From assembly GCA_029582155.1 (NCBI GenBank), contig CM055897.1, positions 15,800,482-15,864,481 of the forward strand: 64,000 nt of DNA. The letters are read 5' to 3'. Below the pieces are notes generated by a model that was given only the letters and a program-made list of their open reading frames with translations, searched no databases and had not been told where the DNA came from. Numbering within the stretch: the stretch's first letter is position 1; every line of letters begins with the position of its first letter. This DNA is from Panopea generosa. Its lineage: Eukaryota; Mollusca; Bivalvia; Adapedonta; Hiatellidae. A program made the translations under genes and the position numbers. Below, in pieces: positions 1 through 11,614 of this stretch.

Positions 1-420
1 AAGTATATGTTAATGAGACAGGAGTCTGGTTGTATCTGTAATTTAACCTCCTTTTTAGCCAAAGTAACCACATTTTTTGTCTGACAGAAAAAATAAAAAG
101 AGCTACATTTTATTCTTATTTCCCTCTAATCCAAATCGAAAAATTTCACAAAATGTAGCTTTTTGTGTAACCAATGGATCCAGATTGTATCTGTAAGGTT
201 ACCAATTTTTTTGCCTTAGCAACCACAGATTTTGTCAGACTGTAAAAAATAAAATGACCTGCATTATCACCTAATTGCCTCTATATGCATGCAAAGTTTC
301 ACAAACCAAGCTTGGATACTTTAAAAGTAATTTCTGCAGCCCAACACACAAACAGACGAATGCTGACAGAAGATTAACAAGCAGACAAGTTTGTAATCCA
401 AGATATTAATCCATAGAGGG
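1..420. repeat. Diverged tandem duplication, about 165 bp unit
   Basis: Two diverged copies follow each other. Each has TTGTATCTGTAA, then a T-rich stretch, then AACCACA..TTTTGTC and later a match to TTTCACAAA. No coding potential is seen. It is probably a fragment of a dispersed non-autonomous element, but no ends can be defined because the first copy meets the window edge. Confidence 0.5.
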
Positions 421-993
421 CAAAGTCACCTTTAAAAATGCTACATGTTTTTGAGTAGTACCACACAACTAAGGACCAAATTTGGTAACTAAGTCAAACA
501 GTTTTTGAGAAACAAGAGCTAAATGCATACATGTAAACGTAAAGGTAAATTGTAGATGCCGATGAAAAAAACAACTTTGCCCATTTTTCTTCTTCAAAAA
601 GGCACATTAAAAATTTAACAGCAAAAAATTTCAAAACCTATGTAGTAAGTCCTGTACACATGGGTACTGGGTAGTTTGGATTCATTTTTGTATTTAGCCT
701 CACTTACGTTTTGTATGGAATAATGCACACCACTACTAAATATCTTTCATGTTTCATGCACAAAAAAACTTCAAATACTTACACATGCTTGAGACTCTGT
801 TAAAGGTTTTTGTCTCTACATTCCATTTTGAAGTTGCTTGAATGTTAGGACAGCAACTACATGAAGATCGACTAGTATCGTGGAACACACATATTGTTTC
901 AGATATTAACTAGCTAGGTTTTCCACTCTCGATATACAAACAGACTTAATTGTTTATGTTGATACTCAAAGCACAAAGTCATGAATTAATTAC
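421..993. other. Non-coding stretch, nothing recognised
   Basis: This AT-rich sequence has no exon-like segment or repeat that I can support. It lies just downstream of the stop codon of the minus-strand gene and may include its 3' UTR. Confidence 0.4.
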
Positions 994-1132
994 CTAAACA
1001 ATGGACAACACAGCTTCTGTATTATTTTCCATAACAATATACTTTCCATTTTTACATTCAATTTTCAAATCTGGATAGGATGTAATGTCTATTCCTTTAA
1101 TTGACTTGCTTTGTGTGTATAACGTGCCATTT
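994..1132 (-). CDS. Terminal coding exon of an unidentified minus-strand gene
   Basis: The acceptor is TTTAACAG on the minus strand and the exon ends with an in-frame TAG at 994-996. It opens with one leftover base, which completes the codon left by the exon at 2445-2585 (AA plus A gives Lys). It encodes about 46 residues ending ..NGKYIVMENNTEAVLSIV. I do not recognise the family. The end looks like a short beta-hairpin (my inference from residue pattern). The exact phase match across three exons is the main evidence that this is a real host gene. Confidence 0.6.
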
Positions 1133-1924
1133 CTGTTAAATATAATAATATAATCTACTTACAAACATACAGGTGGTTTATATAATAAGGACAATATTCA
1201 AATGTCCAATCATTATTAAATTGAATAATTATTCATGTAGTTAAGTACACAGGCAACTGTATTAAAAATTGAAGATGCCCAAGCTGTAAGCTTTGATAAA
1301 ATAATTAAAGTATAATTAAAGGGAAATAACTGCTTTAAAATCCATGGAGCAGAATGTGATGACAATAAATACAACTATAACAATTCAGTTGAATAGGAGG
1401 TAGAGCTAGGTCAAGATTAACTGTTAATAAAAAACAGCAATAACTGCATCATGTTAAGTTGATATACTTGAAATAGCCCAACAAGACTTCTTACTGAAAC
1501 TCCCTAGCAAGTTTAGCAAAATTCAGTTGATAAATTAAGGATGAATACTTCAGACAAAGTATGACGGAAATTTGTATGGGCAAGAGCAACTTTATATCAC
1601 TTCACCACCCCTTTATAAATGATGGCAGCATATAAACTGCTACAAAGTACAACAAAAAAAAACAACATTAAACTACTGTTTGTTAAAATCACAACCAACC
1701 TTTTTCAAGCTGAAACTGTTTGAATATCAATCATGATCAATCATCAGAACATCACTTTGGTCAAGTTCTATTTTTGGCGACATTTTAAACATTTGAATAG
1801 TTGAAATATACTTCATTTCAAGTTTACAATTGTATAGTGACGATATACAATACACCGACATTTTAAAGGACTGTAATGCCTGTGGAGAAGTCTGTTACTG
1901 GGTATAATTTTCTTTGAAAATAAA

Positions 1925-2150
1925 GGTTCCTCCATGGCTGAGTGGTCTCAGATGCTGTCGTCTGATGACAACTTCACCTTTATATGCTGTGGTAGCAAGT
2001 TAGAGCCCAGTTTTGTCTAAAAACTCTACATGAGAAAGTTTACCAGTTATTTGCGGAAGGAAGGCTCATCAAAGTCCTTCCACCAATAAAATCTTGATAT
2101 GCCATAATCATATAAACTGACATGAGATGAAGGTGGAATAAAACCCCTAT
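1925..2150 (+). repeat. Degenerate tRNA-derived SINE
   Basis: A decayed tRNA-like head begins with ATGGCTGAGTGGTCTCAGA, resembling a Leu/Ser-type A box. The body contains CATGAGAAAGTTTACCAG, a CTTCCACCA segment and AAAATCTTGATATGCC, a layout I associate with bivalve SINEs carrying a conserved central domain. It lies in the intron between the exons at 994-1132 and 2445-2585. Old copy; ends uncertain. Confidence 0.55.
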
Positions 2151-2444
2151 TCTTTGCAGATGTCTCTCAAATCGTTTTGTATGATAACCTAAATCTTATA
2201 AATAAATGAATATAATTATAAATAACAAAGTCCTGCATATTCACTACAGGTTTTTTAGTTAATTTGGCAATGAAACCTGCTGACACTTTGGTCTCTTTTT
2301 TCCTGATATTAAAATCTTTATCTTTTTCATTACAATATATGCAATTTAGCATTTGGTGATCCAGAGTTTTACATATTTGTTGTTTCTTATGTATGGATAA
2401 AAAGAAGATTGCAGAAGAGTTCCTGTATGGGTACAAGTACTTAC

Positions 2445-2585
2445 TTTGGTGATAATTGGCACATGCTAATAAAACTGCTGAAAAATTGTTTGACAACATC
2501 TGTAGTGTCCTCCAGGATCCTCATTTTTAAAAGCATGAAGTTAGTTTCATCTATAAAGTCAAGGACTGGCTTTACAATAAAGTAC
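2445..2585 (-). CDS. Internal coding exon of an unidentified minus-strand gene
   Basis: On the minus strand the acceptor is ATGTACATTTCAG and the donor is AAA|GTAAGT, both strong. The exon is 141 nt, opens with one leftover base and closes with two. It reads YFIVKPVLDFIDETNF, continues through LLKMRILEDTTDVVKQFF and ends ISMCQLSPK. The phases join those of the exons on either side exactly (AT plus G gives Met upstream; AA plus A gives Lys downstream). The sequence looks like amphipathic helix. No family was recognised. Confidence 0.7.
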
Positions 2586-3654
2586 CTGAAATGTACATAA
2601 AATCTTTATATAAAATATCATTATTATAAACAGTGTTATAAGCCTTTTCAGCAATATCCTGCTTTCCAATAAGGTCTTCAGATGAGTGTGACAATGGGTT
2701 GTAAGCGGCATTATGGAAGACTTGTAATTACATATATATATTATGTATAATTGTATATATATTTATAAGGCCATTCTTTAAAACAAATATATTGTTTGCC
2801 GTGCTCCTACCTACAGTACTAACTCAAAATTACAGCTACCCAAACTTTTTTATTAAATTTTTTTTATGATTTCTAAGAATGACTATCGAAAATCAAAATT
2901 TAGTTAAAAAAAGAATTGGTTACCTATCTACCCACATGAAAAATACTGGGTCGGAGCATGTAGCAAACAAGTATTTTTTTAAGAATGGCCTAAAAAAGTC
3001 ATCCGTCTGGAATAGGATTGTGTATTGCCAGGGCATTTCTGATATGATATGTACCGCAATACGGATAGGACCATACATGATACTATACAATACGCTGCTA
3101 AACATTAGAAAACAATCTTACTTTTGCTTTGGAGTTCTCATTGATATGAAACTTTGATATGTGTTGCTTTGAAAGATTACATATGGCTGTAATGCAATTT
3201 GAGACATCACTAACAGAAGGCATGGACTATTTCAATAGAAATATGTTCATAAATTGTCTCATGTTTCACAAATTCTTGAAAAAAAATGTTAATAAACTTC
3301 ACATAAATATTTAGAATAAAGATAAATACTGTATTTCTAAACAGTTTTAACAATCAGAAAACACCCTGAATAATTTTCTTACTGGAAATATTGCTGACCA
3401 TGGTATGTTTTCTGCAAGAGACTGCAGTATCTTTTGGATTCACCAAACCAATTAATTAGAACAAATTGAGTGCTTGAATGCTGCTGACTTGTTATGGAAA
3501 AAGCTGAATATAAAATAGCTCTAATGACAACGAATTCCAGAGTTCATGTATTGGGATACAGGTCAGTGCTTTAGGGCCACCTAGTGGTAACAGACCATGT
3601 AATTTTGTATTTTGTCGTTCACCCAGGACAGTTTATTGTTTGTTTTTATTTGTT

Positions 3655-3995
3655 TCCAATTTCCTTAGGTACTTTTAATATAATACAAATTAAAGTTTGA
3701 ATACCAAATGGAGTCTTTTAACGCAATTTAGTATTCTCATAAGCATATAGAAAAAGTCAGAGCTCTCGAACAGATACTAGCTCTATTTGATGTTTATAAA
3801 AAGATTACTTTTATTGAACATTTTTTAATTTCTTTTCAATCTTTTATTTTAAGATGCAAACTGAATTTAAAGTTTGAATGTCAAACTGGGTTTTATTTAA
3901 ACAAATTTAGTATTTGTTTACACATATTGAAAATTTGAAATGTGAAGTCGAAGCTCTATAACTGATACTAGCTCTACCCGATATATAAATTTAGA
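3655..3995. repeat. Two-copy tandem duplication, about 190 bp
   Basis: Two copies share a TTAAAGTTTGAAT start, an AATTTAGTATT block and an AGCTCT..GATACTAGCTCTA block. They lie in the intron between the exons at 2445-2585 and 4959-5121. The rest of this intron shows nothing I can support as coding. Confidence 0.5.
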
Positions 3996-4958
3996 ATACA
4001 AAAGTAAGGCTATTTGATCCTTTGGTTCTCTCGATATTTGATAATTTAAATGGATTTGATGCTGTTTTTTTTTCTTGTTTATTTAAAGTATATTGAATTA
4101 TGCATAACCTACTACAACTGTATCGCAGACACTGCCAATACAATAGGCATATTGCTCAGAAACAAACTACAATAAACCCAGGGTTCTCCACAGGAAGGAA
4201 TGCAAGCACTGGGGTAAGAGCGCATATAAACACCTTCAACACATTTTCAAGTGCTGTGTAAGGAACTCAGTGGAATATATTTCACTAGTAAACCTTATAT
4301 TAATTAGTTAGAGTCATAATATTTAGTATGTTTCATTTTAGATTTTAGAATGAGAAAACATATGCAAAGAAAAATAATGATTTAGAGAAAAGTAAGCTTT
4401 TGCAAAATTTTGTTAAGGAATTTAAGCTCTAACATTTTTAACAGTCAAGTGCTGGGGTGCCCCTGTGCTTAAATGGCCTGTGGAGAAGCCTGAAACTGGT
4501 ATACCAGTTTATTGGAACAGCCCTTGTCTGGAAAGGAACAACTGTAGTACTTCACCATGTGGCAAATATATTGTTTATTATAGTGTCACCCCTAATGAAA
4601 GGGCCCCCACAATAGGTTTAACGAGACACCTTAAATGTTGTACACAGTTACTTCCCAAAAGTTATCCTTACCAGGCGTCAGGCTGTCTGACAGTCAGTAC
4701 ACCGCAATTCAATTAGCTGCTTAGTGAACCGGCTGCATCAGAAAAAAACCAAGTGCTTCCTAGGTGGAAGCCTTAACTACTAGGCCACAGAAGATGTTAT
4801 ATATTGTATCTTTTGAACAGTTTCATTTATAGACATTTGATATACTAGTATTTGAATGTGCAATACCCTATTTCTGAATAATATTAAATGTTTGAATAAC
4901 TAATATATTTACAAATATCTATTATTGTATTAAAAAGAATCTGCCTAAATGAACTCAC

Positions 4959-5121
4959 ATCTTATCAGAAGCTCTGGCAAGTTCAACAACTGACCGCTTA
5001 GCTCCCTGAAGTGAACTTCTAACAAAATCACCAAATTCCATATTGTTCATTTCTATCAACTCATTCAACTGTACATCAAAGCTTAAAGAGTTCTTAAACA
5101 ATGTCAACACTTCGTCAAGGT
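4959..5121 (-). CDS. Internal coding exon of an unidentified minus-strand gene
   Basis: Minus-strand acceptor ATAAAACACAG and donor GAT|AAG AT|GTGAGT bound 163 nt of open frame. It begins LDEVLTLFKNSLSFDVQL and ends VELARASDKM (the M codon is completed by the next exon). It is probably helical throughout. It joins in phase to the exon at 2445-2585. It needs one leftover base from the exon before it, which the start exon at 5386 could supply through a GGT donor. Confidence 0.65.
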
Positions 5122-5197
5122 CTGTGTTTTATGGTAGAAAGTGTCCAGATTTATTCAAGATTTCTGATAATGGGCAGGGTCTTAATTCATAGAAAAT

Positions 5198-5386
5198 TTA
5201 CAGTGTTTTTAAGCTCCACATGTCCCATGCACAGGTTCTTTTGCATTGTGACTTGCAAGTAAAGTCATTTTCAGATCCGTCAGATGCACCGCCACTACCG
5301 TTGGATTGAGTCTGAGAACCAATGGAACCGAAATAAGAATGTTTGCGTCTTATCTGATCTTTTCCAAGCTCGCCGTCACTCGACAT
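5198..5386 (-). CDS. Probable start exon of the unidentified minus-strand gene
   Basis: The frame starts with ATG at 5386 and reads MSSDGELGKDQIRRKHSYF, then a Gly/Ser-rich low-complexity stretch. It stays open to a TAG/TAA at 5198. The true 3' limit is probably an internal splice donor; a candidate is the GGT codon near residue 30, which would leave the one base the exon at 4959-5121 needs. Codon use and position just upstream of phase-matched exons favour it. Product unknown. Confidence 0.5.
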   Translation of the reverse strand: MSSDGELGKDQIRRKHSYFGSIGSQTQSNGSGGASDGSENDFTCKSQCKRTCAWDMWSLKTL

Positions 5387-5640
5387 TTTGTTGATGCTTT
5401 GCTAGTTCAGTTCAAATACGTTTTAAATCTGCTCAGTATTTTAAAACAAATATTAGCACGCTATTAATGTCAGACAAAAAAAACAACAAAATAAATAAAC
5501 ACTCGCTTTGGGTAGCAAAATGACATGACACCGTTCACAATTGGTGCCGTGTTATTCACTGTACTTATGAGAAGTGCACGTACCAGGTCGGCGAGTGGAC
5601 TTGTCCCTATATAATTCCTCGACTAACACAAGGAATTTGT
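5387..5640 (-). promoter_or_regulatory. Presumed promoter region of the minus-strand gene
   Basis: This stretch lies directly upstream of the ATG at 5386 and is locally richer in GC. No clear TATA box is seen. Assignment rests on position only. Confidence 0.3.
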
Positions 5641-5959
5641 AAAAAAAACTTCTCCAATTCGTTGGATAACATTAATATGAAATAAGGCACTGCCTAAAAG
5701 GGGATTTATCAATTTCAATCAATGTATATGTAGATTATTTAATATCAGTGTGTCGGGATAAGATTTATAACTGTCAAAATAATAAATTGCCATAAAATAT
5801 AGCATTTTTATCGTTTCATATATGGCCCAAAATATGTAAGTCTGCTTGTAAGTCCATGTGTAAGTCCGCTCAAAGAAGTATATAGAATCTATGTAGGTCC
5901 TTGCTTGGATGTTGAATATTTGCTGTTGTAATCATCAGTTACCAAAGATAAGGAAGGAT

Positions 5960-6162
5960 TTGTTTAAACTTATTTATTTTTTCTTTGATGGTGAAACAAG
6001 TTCTTAGAACTTAGACAAATCACGCTCGAAGACTTCCTGGTTAGAACCAGTATTAAGCATATGCGGGAATGTGTCTTGCTCGAGGAGCCATGGCGGAGGA
6101 TCGAACCCACAACCCTCTGATCATGCGTTTGGTGCTCTACCACTGGACCAAGCGCTCCGCAC
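5960..6162 (-). repeat. tRNA-derived SINE, minus strand, with target duplication
   Basis: Reading the minus strand from 6162, a tRNA-like head has the A box TGGTCCAGTGGTAG and the B box GGTTCGATCC, followed by a short body. It is flanked by near-identical 10-bp repeats: AAGGAAGGAT at 5950-5959 and AAAGAAGGAT at 6163-6172. It interrupts a local duplication, since related CAAAGA..AAGGA segments occur near 5945, 6170 and 6255. Confidence 0.75.
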
Positions 6163-6643
6163 AAAGAAGGATAACCAAGTAACCAGAAATAAAGACATGT
6201 TTTTTTAGTGTTTCCAAAATTTTGATGTTGTATATTTGCTGTAATCTAGAGTGCCAAAAGACAAAGAAGGAAAATAAGTAACCAGGGATAGAGACATTTT
6301 TTTTATATTTCTAATTTTAACTACAATGTGAAAAATTATTTAGCATAAATGTTTTTTTCTAGGATACCAAAGACATATTACAAGTGACCTAAGTTACCAA
6401 AGGTATATAGCGGGATGCAAATGGACTTACTTGTGCAGAGGTGCTACTTTTGTGTCAAATCTATTTTTATTTAGGGAATAAATTGCCATCAAATATTTTT
6501 TATGTGTTTCATTAATTATATATTAGTGTAACAGTCTTTTTAAGTGGTATACAGTAATACTTAATTTTTCAAATTCGGTTGAATCAGTGACATAAACCAG
6601 TAACTGTTGAATAATCCACATTTTGAAATATATCACCAAAAAG

Positions 6644-7118
6644 ATCCACGTTTAAACCTTTTTAAAAAGTTTTTCAATTGAGTTGTGAGCACATTTCCCA
6701 TACATAAATATATGGTCAGTGAGCTGTATATGTGCTAACAAACACTATCCAGAACGCTTTAGAATTATAAAAAAAGATGTCCAAATTATAAAGCGTGACA
6801 AACGCTTTATAAATTATTTTTAAATTGTCGAGGATTCCAACTTGGCTTCAAATTGAATTATGCGAGTCGTATTAAAAAAACTTCACGTTTTAGTGCGTGG
6901 TGTACTTTACCTGCCTTGAAAGTCATTTTGACAATTATTTTTGACTCGGGTGAGTTACACGCTTGTTTTATAAAGTGTTAGTCACGCATTATAATTTGGG
7001 CATCATTTTGTTCCGGATTGTGTTTATATGCTCATATACAGCTAATTGATCATATGTTTGTATGGGAAATGTGCTCATAACTCAATTAAAATATTTTTTT
7101 AAAAGTTCAAACGTGGAT
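6644..7118. mobile_element. Foldback / long-inverted-repeat MITE
   Basis: The left arm (about 6644-6812) and the reverse complement of the right arm (about 6967-7118) match along their length. Shared blocks include ATCCACGTTT, TTGAGTTATGAGCAC (one mismatch in the left arm), ACATTTCCCATACA, AGCTGTATATG and CCAAATTATAA. About 150 bp of unique AT-rich sequence separates the arms. There is no coding capacity. This is the structure expected of a non-autonomous foldback DNA element. A target duplication was not resolved. Confidence 0.7.
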
Positions 7119-7294
7119 GTGTTGCTTTAAACAACACTTACATTCATATTATCATGTGTCAATTGGCTATGGGCACTCATGTTTACAGTCGTGGTAAAGT
7201 AAGGTTGGCATTGTATTTACACCATCTATTACACTTTATTTAAATTTTGACGAATATAATGGAGTTTTAGTTTGTACAACTTTGTAAGGGTGTC

Positions 7295-7380
7295 AAGATC
7301 CCCACCAGGACTTGAACCTGGAGCTCTTTTCAAACAGAAAAGTGTGCTAGCTTACACTATAGAGATGTACCCCGACACCA
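7295..7380 (-). repeat. tRNA-like SINE head, minus strand
   Basis: The minus strand reads GGGGTACATCTCTATAG, then a D-arm-like segment, a 5-bp anticodon stem with a loop giving GTT, and a perfect T arm (CCAGG TTCAAGT CCTGG). The acceptor stem does not pair properly, so it is a tRNA-derived repeat head rather than a working tRNA gene. Confidence 0.55.
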
Positions 7381-7892
7381 CAAACCAAGTGTACATATCG
7401 GTATATTATCTGAATATGTGATAACTAAGACCACCCTTAAAAATTGTTTGTTTGCCACTTCCAAGTCATACCAGATAGGAGGTGGGTAGGTACGTAGGGG
7501 GACTTTTTTAAATTTGCAATCAATCTGAAAATCTTTTTAAAGGATATGGACAGAGAAAGGACAAACAAAGACCTAAAATATATAACAACAAATGGGGTGG
7601 GGGGGGGGGGGTAAAAAAGTTTCCAACCAGCAGGATTGTTGTGGATCAACTGGAAATGTAGGACTGTAGCAATATATTGAAATCGTGTTATATTACAATA
7701 TGGCATATTGTGTATAACATGCATTAATCAACTGTATTTATCAAGGGTATTGCAATACAAGAAAGTAACCAACTAAAATCATTTTAAACACAGATGTATG
7801 CATATTCAGTACTGTGCTTGCTTTAACATACAATCAGTGTTGAAGAGGAGCTAGTTAAGTATTTACTGGAAATCCTCCATCCTGTAAAACCG

Positions 7893-8010
7893 CACCAGTG
7901 GTCATGTGGTAGAGCATCCACCTCGCTTGTGGAAGATCATATATTCGATCTCCAGCCCAGTCATCACCATTTCTCGAGCAATACACAGCCCTACTAAATA
8001 TTTTAATTAA
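7893..8010 (+). repeat. Degenerate tRNA-derived SINE
   Basis: The head GGTCATGTGGTAGAGCATCC, the anticodon region CCACCTCGCTTGTGG and a decayed B box match the head of the young SINE at 46144-46487. The body differs after about 70 bases. It is an older relative of the same tRNA-headed group. Confidence 0.55.
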
Positions 8011-8384
8011 GCCTAAACGGCCAAAAGTATCAAATGAATGGCATGGTATTACAACTGTTTAATCTAAATGCTGCTTTTCAAGTAGTTAAACAGTTCCAAC
8101 CAATCTGTCTACTCTGCATTTTAAAGAAATTATATTAACATAGGAGTATATGTATATAAAAAAAGTAAGGAAATGTGTGGTTGCTAATAGAGGTGATCAC
8201 GTCTTCATATGTTCTACTGTTGTAGCTTTGAGAAATAACAGGCTGTTCACTTTCATTTCGAATACAATGATTGAAAAAAGATCACTGTAAAATTTACTTA
8301 AGAAGCAAGATGTTATTAGTTGCCTCGGTATTTTCATACAGATAAAAACAAACCTTTATACAGAGATATGTTTTCTCTGTCATC

Positions 8385-8855
8385 AAGTCTGTTACTATGG
8401 TGTCAACCACTGCATCACTAGCTGTTTCAATAGGCTGCTACCATGTTGTCAACCGGTGCACCACTCACTAGCTGTCACAAAAGTCTGATACTATATTGTC
8501 AACCAATGCATCACTAGCTGGCACAATAGTCTGACACTATGTTGTCAACCGATGTATCACCAGCTGTCACAATAGTCTGATACTATGTTGTCAACCAGTG
8601 CATCATTAGCTGGCACAATAGCCTGATACTATGTTGTCAACTGATGCATCACTAACTGGCACAAGTTTGATACTGTGTTGTCAACCGTTGCGTCATTAAC
8701 TGGCACAATAGTCTTATACTATGTAATCAACCGATGCATCAATAGCTTGCACAATAGTCTGATACTATGTTGTCAACTGATGCATCACTAGGCTGCATAA
8801 TAGTCCGAGTCAATATTGTCAACCGTAGCATCACTAGCTGGCACTATCATTCTGA
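8385..8855 (+). repeat. 46-bp tandem array, about 10 copies
   Basis: The unit contains GATACTATGTTGTCAACC, then GATGCATCACTAGCTGGC and ACAATAGTCT. Copies differ by several substitutions and small indels. The unit is not a multiple of three, and the open frame across its end has no coding character. Confidence 0.85.
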
Positions 8856-9849
8856 AAATGAAGTATCGCGATATGCAACGCCGATGAAAAACCGCCAGTG
8901 CACAGCCCCATCAGGCGGCTTGCTCGAATTAGGCACTGTGATGAAACCCAACTGCGGATGAAACTGGAGGCCCCTGTATCATGAAGCAATAATGTATCCT
9001 AACAACGGCGACATGATTTACCCCATACTAACACATAAAAAAATACCCCTGCTAGCAACTAGACTACCATATCAATTTTAGTAGAGAAAATTATTTGAAA
9101 CAAGACAAGTCATGTTATAAATACAGTATTGGTTCTAATACTTTCAAAATTAGCACTGTATATATAGACGACAAAATGCCTAGAACATGGCTGCCATGGT
9201 AAACAAACATAGACTGACTGACGACATTATTTTTTGTCAGTGTTATTACGTCTTATTAGACTTATACAGATATGTCAACACAACTGTCACTGTTTTGGGT
9301 CATAATTCGTTTTATTGTTATAAAATCTTTAAAATACAATTAAGATTTATAAAACTCCCAGATATATCATAACACATGTTTATAAACGATTAAAAGTCGA
9401 TTTTATATGATTTGCACCAAAAACGTGTGTTTTGTAGGCCATTTCCGTGTAGAAAAGCCCTTTCCGGTGTTTAGTCATCGGTGTCACGATTTGTAACGAA
9501 AACCACTTGTCTACGAAGCATGACTTCCAAGACCGTGAATTTACAATAACTGTTTTATTTAAACAGTTATTGTGTACAATAAGTACACCTATCGTAGCGG
9601 GAAAAATAAAAAGTGTAACAGCCTTTATCTACGTATAATTGTACTAAGATCCTAGACAACAGTATGTTAGCTCGCTTCCCTCAGCTGGAGTCATTTTGTT
9701 CGGATGGCAGATTCGAAACTGTTATTTATCAATGTCATTCAATAAGAACACATGAATTGTATATACAAATATATTGTTAGATCATAAAACACATCGTGTA
9801 TGTAAGGTAATAATGCGTATTACCGTAACATTTCTTCATATTCTTATCG
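8856..9849. other. Sparse stretch with one perfect hairpin
   Basis: No gene is recognised. At 9541-9573 a perfect inverted repeat (ACAATAACTGTT, 7-bp loop, reverse complement) could form a hairpin. The 8860-8965 segment is unusually GC-rich, without a frame that I can assign. Confidence 0.4.
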
Positions 9850-10178
9850 GACTACTTTTTGAAGTATTGAAAGAGTAAGTTATTTGGTTTAGCAAAACGT
9901 GCACTTTTTTTCGTCAAAGGAGCTAACTCCTCCGGTTCATTTATTGGTTGCCGTCCTGTACAATTTTTCAGCAACCGTGGGAACCAACCATTTAAGTTGT
10001 ACGGGTTACTATCTATCTTTATATTTTGCCACACGCCTTCACAGGCATAATCGGGCAGCTGCGCGTCGTGTCTTATATTAATAGAACAAGAAAAAGTAAA
10101 GCATAATAAGGGTAAGGGTAAAAATAGTGTAAAGGTGTTAAAACAGTGCGACAAGATAAAAGAAGATTAAAAACAAAC

Positions 10179-11606
10179 TCAAAATGCTCGTGGTTTAGTG
10201 TGCTGTAGCTGGCTAACTGCAAGCTTGAATGAATCAAAGTCTTGCAGGAGTACAACATCTGCAGGTAACGAGTTCCACTGTACTATAGTAAGGGGAAAGA
10301 ATGAATACTTGTAGTAATCAACACTAGTGTGAATCTGTTTGAAAGACATAGAGTGACAATACCTTGATACCCGGTGGTTAGCTTCAAAGTAGTGAGGTAT
10401 AGAGATGGCGACCAACTCATGAACAATTTTGTAAAGGAGGCATAAACGCGAATCTGCCCGGCGCTGCTCTAAGGTTCTCCAACCCAGAATTTCTAACATG
10501 TTAGTAACACTGGAGTAATGGGAATAATCATTCATGGTCCAGCGTGCTGCACGTCTCTGAACTCTTTCAAGTTTGTCAATATTGGACCTGGTTTGGGGGT
10601 AAAAAATCGTACTTGCATACTCTAACTGGGGGCAGACCAAGGTTTTGTAGGCATGCTCTCTGATCTTGGGTGACTTTACCTTGATGTTCCTCTTGACAAA
10701 GCCTAGGGTGCTGTTGGCCTTGGCTGCAACTCTGTCTATGTGGGTGTTCCATGACAAATTATTTGAGATGTATACACCAAGATAGCGAGCATTCTCAGTT
10801 GTCTTTAGAATCTGTCCATGAAGTATGTACCTTGTGGGTTTGGGTTTTTTCAACCTTGTTATGTGGACAACTTCACATTTTGATGGATTGAATTCCATAT
10901 CCCACAAGGCTTCCCATCTCTGAAGTTTGTCAAGGTCAGTCTGTAAAGTCTGATTGTCTGTCTTGTCATCGTTGATCGTAAGGTATACAGCTGTATCGTT
11001 TGCGAATAGCCTTACTTGTGAGGTGATACTTTCGGACAGATCATTAATATAGGCAAGGAATAAGATAGGACCCAATACAAAACCCTGGGGTACCCCTGAA
11101 GTGACTTCAGTTTTATCAGATTCCTCACCCTCAATAACTACAGTCTGCGTCCAATCACTGAGAAATGCTCTTATCCAGTGTAGAGAGTTACCTTGGACTC
11201 TATACGACTTGAGTTTGCGGAGCAGTTTCTCATGATTAGCCTTGTCAAATGCCTTGCTAAAGTCTAGGAGGATGAGGTCTGTTTGCTTACCTTCGCTGCA
11301 ACATTTTGCCAAATCCTCTACTAGCATAGCAAGTTGTGTTTCACAAGATCTTTTCTCTCTAAAACCATGCTGCATGTCATTTAGTATGTTGTTTCTGTTC
11401 AGATGCTTGACTAAGTTTGAGGCTACTATATGCTCAAGCACCTTACAAAGAATGCAGGTGAGAGAAATTGGGCGGTAATTAGCCGCAACTGATCTGTCTC
11501 CCTTCTTAAAAAGTGGTGTCACGTTTGCTGTCGTCCATTCTTTTGGTACTTGGCCCTGTTCCAATGAGAGCTGAAAGATTACCTTTAAGATTGGTGCAAC
11601 CTGCAA
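10179..11606 (-). CDS. LINE reverse transcriptase ORF, 5'-truncated, catalytic Asp changed
   Basis: This is a 475-residue frame of a non-LTR retrotransposon ORF2. Visible RT motifs in order: PLFKKGDRSVAANYRPISL (about 31-49), the GFREKRSCETQL block (81-92), motif A LLDFSKAFD (113-121), motif B GVPQGFVLGP (171-180), and motif C as FAND (201-204) where FADD is expected. It continues through the thumb region to YKYSFFPLTIVQWNSLP near the C-terminus. The G-to-A type change of the first catalytic Asp to Asn in motif C should abolish polymerase activity. The endonuclease domain is absent. It acts in reverse transcription at the target site in intact relatives; this copy should be dead. Confidence 0.85.
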   Translation of the reverse strand: MQVAPILKVIFQLSLEQGQVPKEWTTANVTPLFKKGDRSVAANYRPISLTCILCKVLEHIVASNLVKHLNRNNILNDMQHGFREKRSCETQLAMLVEDLAKCCSEGKQTDLILLDFSKAFDKANHEKLLRKLKSYRVQGNSLHWIRAFLSDWTQTVVIEGEESDKTEVTSGVPQGFVLGPILFLAYINDLSESITSQVRLFANDTAVYLTINDDKTDNQTLQTDLDKLQRWEALWDMEFNPSKCEVVHITRLKKPKPTRYILHGQILKTTENARYLGVYISNNLSWNTHIDRVAAKANSTLGFVKRNIKVKSPKIREHAYKTLVCPQLEYASTIFYPQTRSNIDKLERVQRRAARWTMNDYSHYSSVTNMLEILGWRTLEQRRADSRLCLLYKIVHELVAISIPHYFEANHRVSRYCHSMSFKQIHTSVDYYKYSFFPLTIVQWNSLPADVVLLQDFDSFKLAVSQLQHTKPRAF

Positions 11607-11614
11607 TGCAGTCT

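Noticed and set aside
2879-3157. 92-residue plus-strand frame
   Set aside because: No recognisable similarity, no splice or promoter context, and it lies in an intron of the minus-strand gene.
7295-7380. Functional tRNA-Asn gene
   Set aside because: The T arm and anticodon arm are good but the acceptor stem does not pair, so it is a SINE head.
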